A model generated the notes under the pieces. It was not told the origin of the DNA. It was given only the letters and a program-made list of their open reading frames with translations, and did no database searches. 62,354 nucleotides of DNA. Source: a bacterium. Lineage in GTDB: Bacteria > UBP18 > UBA7526. The DNA lies in the NCBI GenBank assembly GCA_030619985.1, contig JAUXAI010000003.1, forward strand, positions 1-62,354. The letters run 5' to 3'. Each line of letters opens with the position of its first letter. Position 1 is the first letter of the stretch. Below are positions 59,121 through 62,354 of this stretch, piece after piece. The position numbers were made by a program, and so were the translations under genes.

Positions 59121-61171
59121 GAACATTCTTTATTGGCACACTTAAGATATCTTCCTTTACTCTTACTATATTTTTCAACTAAAAAAGAGCCGCATTCCGG
59201 GCAACCTTTACCTGCTGGTCTATCCCAGGAAAAGAAGTTGCACTCTGGATAGTTACTGCAGCCATAGAAGGTCCTTCTCTTCTTGGTCCTCCTCTGGACT
59301 ACCTCTCCATCACAGTCCTTCCTAGGACATCTTATTTCCAGAGTGAGTGGTCGGGAATTCTTGCATTTAGGGAAGTTGGAACAGGCTAAGAATTTTCCAA
59401 AACGGCCATATTTTATGACCATGGGCGAGCCACATTTCTCACAGATCTTATCTGTCTTCTCTTCAAGTTCTTTCTTTACATATCTCATCTCCCTCTGGGC
59501 TCGGGAGAGGTCAGAGGCGAAGGGGCCATAGAAGGAGTGCAAGAGGTCTATCCAGTTCTCCTTTCCTTCCTCTACTTTATCTAACCTATCTTCCATCTGG
59601 GAGGTGAACCGGACATTTAAGATATCGGGAAAGCTCTTGACCAGTAGTTCAATAACCGTCTCCCCTAAGGGAGTGGGATGGAAGTTTCCCTTATGGCTCT
59701 CAACATAGTCCCGGCTCTTGATGGTCTCCATGATTGAGGCATAGGTTGAGGGGCGACCGATCCCTTCCTCCTCCAGGACCTTGATGAGGCTGGCCTCTGA
59801 GTAGCGGGGAGGAGGCTGAGTGAAGTGCTGCCTGGGAAGAACCTCTGATAACTTTAAGGTCTCCTTCTCTTCCAGAGCGGGCAGGAGCTTTTCCTTAAAA
59901 ATCCTATCTTCTGGATAGAGAGAAAGGAATCCTTTGAATCTCACCCGGGAATTAGAACAGAATAGAGAAAACTTTCCTGCCCTGATGTTAAAGGTCCTCT
60001 TCTCCAGTAGGGCCTCTCTCATCTGAGAGGCGAGAAATCTATTCCAGATTAGACCATAGAGCCTCTGCTGTTCAATAGTTAGATGCTCTCTCAATCTTTC
60101 TGGAGTGCGATAGCAAGAAGTAGGACGAATGGCCTCGTGGGCCTCCTGGGCCCCTTTCCTACTCCTATAATACCTCGGCTTAGGAGGAAGGCACTCCTGA
60201 TTAAACTCCTTCCTGATATACCCTCTCGCCTCTTGGATAGCACTCTGAGCCACTCTAAAGGAGTCGGTTCTCATATAAGTAATGAGGCCTACCATCTCCC
60301 CGCCCCCGATATCTAAGCCTTCATAGAGCTGTTGGGCAATCCTCATGGTCCTCTTCGCTGAAAAATGAACCCTCCTTGCTGCCTCCTGTTGAAGGGTGGA
60401 AGTGATAAACGGGGGGAAGGGAAACCTCTTCTTCTCTCTCTTAGCGATCTTCTCCAGAATAAACTCTTCTTTCGCTAATTGAGAAGATATCTCTTGGGCC
60501 TGAATCTGATCAGTAATTTTTACCTTCTTATCCGCAATTTTCTCTAAGTCTACTTCAAAGATTTCTTTACTCTTTCCCTGAAGTTTTGTATGAATTGACC
60601 AGTACTCCTCTGGCTTGAAGGACTTGATCTCTTTCTCCCTCTCACAAATGAGTCTTAAGGTCACAGACTGCACCCTCCCGGCGCTAAGCCCCCCTCTCAC
60701 CTTCCTCCAGAGCAGGGGGCTTATCTTATAGCCCACGATCCTATCTAAGATCCTCCTCGCCTGCTGGGCGTTGACTAACCTCTGGTCCACCTCCCGAGGA
60801 TGGGCCAAAGCATCCCTAATGGCCTCTCTGGTAATCTCGTGAAAGACGATCCTCTTTACATCATTAGTAGTTTTTTTCAATTCACTATAGAGGTGCCAGG
60901 AGATGGCTTCTCCCTCCCTATCCGGGTCAGGGGCGAGGTAAATCCTCTGCATCTTATCCGCTAATTCTTTCAACTTCTCTAAGGCCTTTGCTTTCTTGGG
61001 AATGATATGGTAGCGAGGCTGAAAGTCCTTATAGACATCTACTCCCAGCCCCTTCCTGGGCAGGTCTTTAATATGTCCCATAGAGGATTTAACCAGGTAT
61101 TCCTCTCCCAGGAACTTATTTATAGTCTTTGCCTTGGCTGGTGATTCAACGATGACTAAGGTCTTGGCCAT
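59108..61171 (-). CDS. topA: DNA topoisomerase I
   Basis: 687 residues from the ATG at 61171, which overlaps the smg stop as TGATG. Toprim TLVIVESPAKAKTINKFLGE (about 4-23) and LAPDPDREGEAISWHL (about 104-119); catalytic Tyr in GLITYMRTDSFRVAQSA (about 292-308). Three C-terminal zinc modules: CEKCGSP...CSNFPKC, CPRKDCDG...CSNYPEC, and CPECGSF...CANKEC. Relaxes negative supercoils. Confidence 0.96.
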   Translation of the reverse strand: MAKTLVIVESPAKAKTINKFLGEEYLVKSSMGHIKDLPRKGLGVDVYKDFQPRYHIIPKKAKALEKLKELADKMQRIYLAPDPDREGEAISWHLYSELKKTTNDVKRIVFHEITREAIRDALAHPREVDQRLVNAQQARRILDRIVGYKISPLLWRKVRGGLSAGRVQSVTLRLICEREKEIKSFKPEEYWSIHTKLQGKSKEIFEVDLEKIADKKVKITDQIQAQEISSQLAKEEFILEKIAKREKKRFPFPPFITSTLQQEAARRVHFSAKRTMRIAQQLYEGLDIGGGEMVGLITYMRTDSFRVAQSAIQEARGYIRKEFNQECLPPKPRYYRSRKGAQEAHEAIRPTSCYRTPERLREHLTIEQQRLYGLIWNRFLASQMREALLEKRTFNIRAGKFSLFCSNSRVRFKGFLSLYPEDRIFKEKLLPALEEKETLKLSEVLPRQHFTQPPPRYSEASLIKVLEEEGIGRPSTYASIMETIKSRDYVESHKGNFHPTPLGETVIELLVKSFPDILNVRFTSQMEDRLDKVEEGKENWIDLLHSFYGPFASDLSRAQREMRYVKKELEEKTDKICEKCGSPMVIKYGRFGKFLACSNFPKCKNSRPLTLEIRCPRKDCDGEVVQRRTKKRRTFYGCSNYPECNFFSWDRPAGKGCPECGSFLVEKYSKSKGRYLKCANKECSYSE

Positions 61172-61599
61172 CAATCCAAGTCTCCTTCCCACTTATGATA
61201 GGAGTTCCCAAAGACCACCTGGCCAGCGATCCTCTTTATCTCCTCTGGGCCCACCTCCTCACCAGAAGTTAAGGCCTGCTCTATGATCTCTTCTTGCTGA
61301 GTGGGGGTGATGAGCCCTGATTCCTGCATCTTGATAAGGAGTCCGTAGGCCTGGGAGGATAACTTCAGCCTCTCCAAATGATGGAGAATCCTCTTGGAGG
61401 TAGTGGGTTTGAGCTTCTTCTTGGCCATCCCCTTGGTAATCAAAGAGAATAGCCAATCAAAGGCAGAGTTAATCTCCTCCAGACTGTATCCTTGATCCAT
61501 TAGACTCTCCACGATCTCAGTCTCGGTCTCCAAGAGGTCCTTTCCATCCAAGACCTCTTTAATGATGAAACTTATGATATCCATTATTCGACTGCGCAT
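61171..61599 (-). CDS. smg: DUF494 (Smg) family protein
   Basis: 142 residues, all-helical. IISFIIKEVLDGKDLLETET (about 8-27), LMDQGYSLEEINSAFDWLFS (about 33-52), and C-terminal SGEEVGPEEIKRIAGQVVFG (about 112-131) follow the Smg/DUF494 pattern. The dprA-smg-topA order is widely conserved; function unknown. Lies 3 bases after dprA and overlaps topA. Confidence 0.9.
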   Translation of the reverse strand: MRSRIMDIISFIIKEVLDGKDLLETETEIVESLMDQGYSLEEINSAFDWLFSLITKGMAKKKLKPTTSKRILHHLERLKLSSQAYGLLIKMQESGLITPTQQEEIIEQALTSGEEVGPEEIKRIAGQVVFGNSYHKWEGDLD

Positions 61600-61602
61600 G
61601 AC

Positions 61603-62354
61603 TTATTCCTTTCTAATAAAATTTTTTCCGGCGAGTTCCTTAATCAGGCCCTTTATCTGAAGATTGGTCAAAACGACCATTGTCTTCCGGGCAGGTAACT
61701 TACTCTCCTGGATGAGGAGATCGATATACCTCGGCTCCTGAGTTATCAGATTATAAATAATCTCTTCCTCCTTTGACAAGACAGGGCTGGGGAATCCTTT
61801 AGTCCCGTTCTCTTTTTTCTTGCGAATCTCAATTAAAGGTCTCAGTTCCTCTAAGATATCGTCGATATTTTCTACTAACTTTGCCCCTTCCTTTATCAGG
61901 TTATGGGTTCCCTTGCTATAGGGAGAGGTGGTGGAGCCGGGAACAGCAAAGACTTCCCTTCCCTGCTCCAGGGCGAGACGGGCAGTAATGAGTGCTCCCG
62001 ACCTCTGGGCGGCCTCAACGATTATTACTCCTATGGAGAGGCCGCTTATTATCCTATTTCTCTTAGGGAAGTTTCCAGCAAAGGGCCTGGTGGCAAAAGG
62101 AAATTCAGTAATTACTGCTCCAGATGAGGCAATTCTCTCCTCAAGCGCCCTATTCTCTGGTGGATAGACAACATCTATTCCACATCCTAGGACAGCGATG
62201 GTTCTCCCTCCTACGGCCAAGGCGCCCTTGTGAGCCTCAGAGTCAATTCCCCGGGCCATACCGCTTATTATGGTTATTCTCTGGGCCGCCAGTTGAGCGG
62301 AGAGCCTCTGGGCGGTTAACCGGCCATAAGTCGTGGCTCTTCTGGAGCCCACAA
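61603..62354 (-). CDS. dprA: DNA-processing protein DprA (N-terminus cut by window)
   Basis: About 250 residues present; the N-terminal SAM domain is outside. Rossmann-like core: VGSRRATTYG, IISGMARGIDSEAHKGAL (about 29-46), TIAVLGCGIDVVYPPENRAL (about 51-70), FPKRNRIISGLS (about 94-105) and EQGREVFAVPGSTTSPYSKG (about 128-147), followed by a C-terminal winged-helix (LITQEPRYIDLLIQESKLPA). Loads RecA on incoming single strands. Confidence 0.94.
   Translation of the reverse strand, partial: VGSRRATTYGRLTAQRLSAQLAAQRITIISGMARGIDSEAHKGALAVGGRTIAVLGCGIDVVYPPENRALEERIASSGAVITEFPFATRPFAGNFPKRNRIISGLSIGVIIVEAAQRSGALITARLALEQGREVFAVPGSTTSPYSKGTHNLIKEGAKLVENIDDILEELRPLIEIRKKKENGTKGFPSPVLSKEEEIIYNLITQEPRYIDLLIQESKLPARKTMVVLTNLQIKGLIKELAGKNFIRKE

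Overview
The window is one block of chromosome from an uncultivated diderm (Gram-negative-type) bacterium. The evidence is a set of LPS heptose and core genes (gmhA, gmhB, two GT9 heptosyltransferase-like genes, a WaaG-like gene), undecaprenyl recycling (uppP, uppS) and a full bacterial translation/DNA-processing gene set. Base composition looks moderately AT-rich by eye. The gene order and abundant low-complexity spacers resemble candidate phyla such as Omnitrophota or Aerophobota, but I cannot place the phylum from sequence reading alone. All genes but one are on the minus strand, so transcription runs from high to low coordinates.

Region 1 (62354 to about 37500) is housekeeping. In transcription order: dprA (cut by the window edge), a DUF494/smg gene, topA, xerC, rpsB-tsf-frr, a ferredoxin, uppS-cdsA-dxr-rseP-ispG (isoprenoid/lipid carrier and site-2 protease), an S23/four-helix-bundle gene, proS, a terminator, then the classical rimP-nusA-infB-ylxP-rbfA-nrnA-truB-ribF-rpsO-pnp series. 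Region 2 (37400 to 25700) holds uppP, a secreted hypothetical, ftsK, a RodZ-like gene, a membrane protein, pgsA, pgpA, cinA, thpR, a TPR lipoprotein-like gene and recA. Region 3 (25700 to 1) is a roughly 25 kb surface-polysaccharide/LPS cluster: sugar epimerase, many GT4 glycosyltransferases, GT9, GT2 and GT39 enzymes, methyltransferases, a deacetylase, a DegT aminotransferase, WecB/WbpI- and WbpD-like enzymes, and at the far end gmhB, a heptosyltransferase, DUF3108 and gmhA. Overlapping divergent promoters at 16489-16538 split this cluster and drive the only plus-strand gene.

The most unusual property is in the spacers. Nearly every gap is made of degenerate tandem words with a period of about 7 bases (many different 7-mers), plus several families of palindromic REP/MITE-like elements, one of which is nested inside a copy of another repeat. 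Three conserved genes (degT, proS, ispG) carry a 4-5 unit heptamer array inside the reading frame, and at least eight genes take their stop codon from a repeat word. The one S23/four-helix-bundle gene is flanked by inverted repeat arrays, and two similar palindromic elements without a gene lie upstream of uppP and infB. I regard this set of repeats as the best candidate for an undescribed system. Other notable signals are a perfect 12-bp inverted repeat that could hide the tsf ribosome-binding site, a structured rpsO leader, and an IF2 whose P-loop glycine is replaced by arginine.
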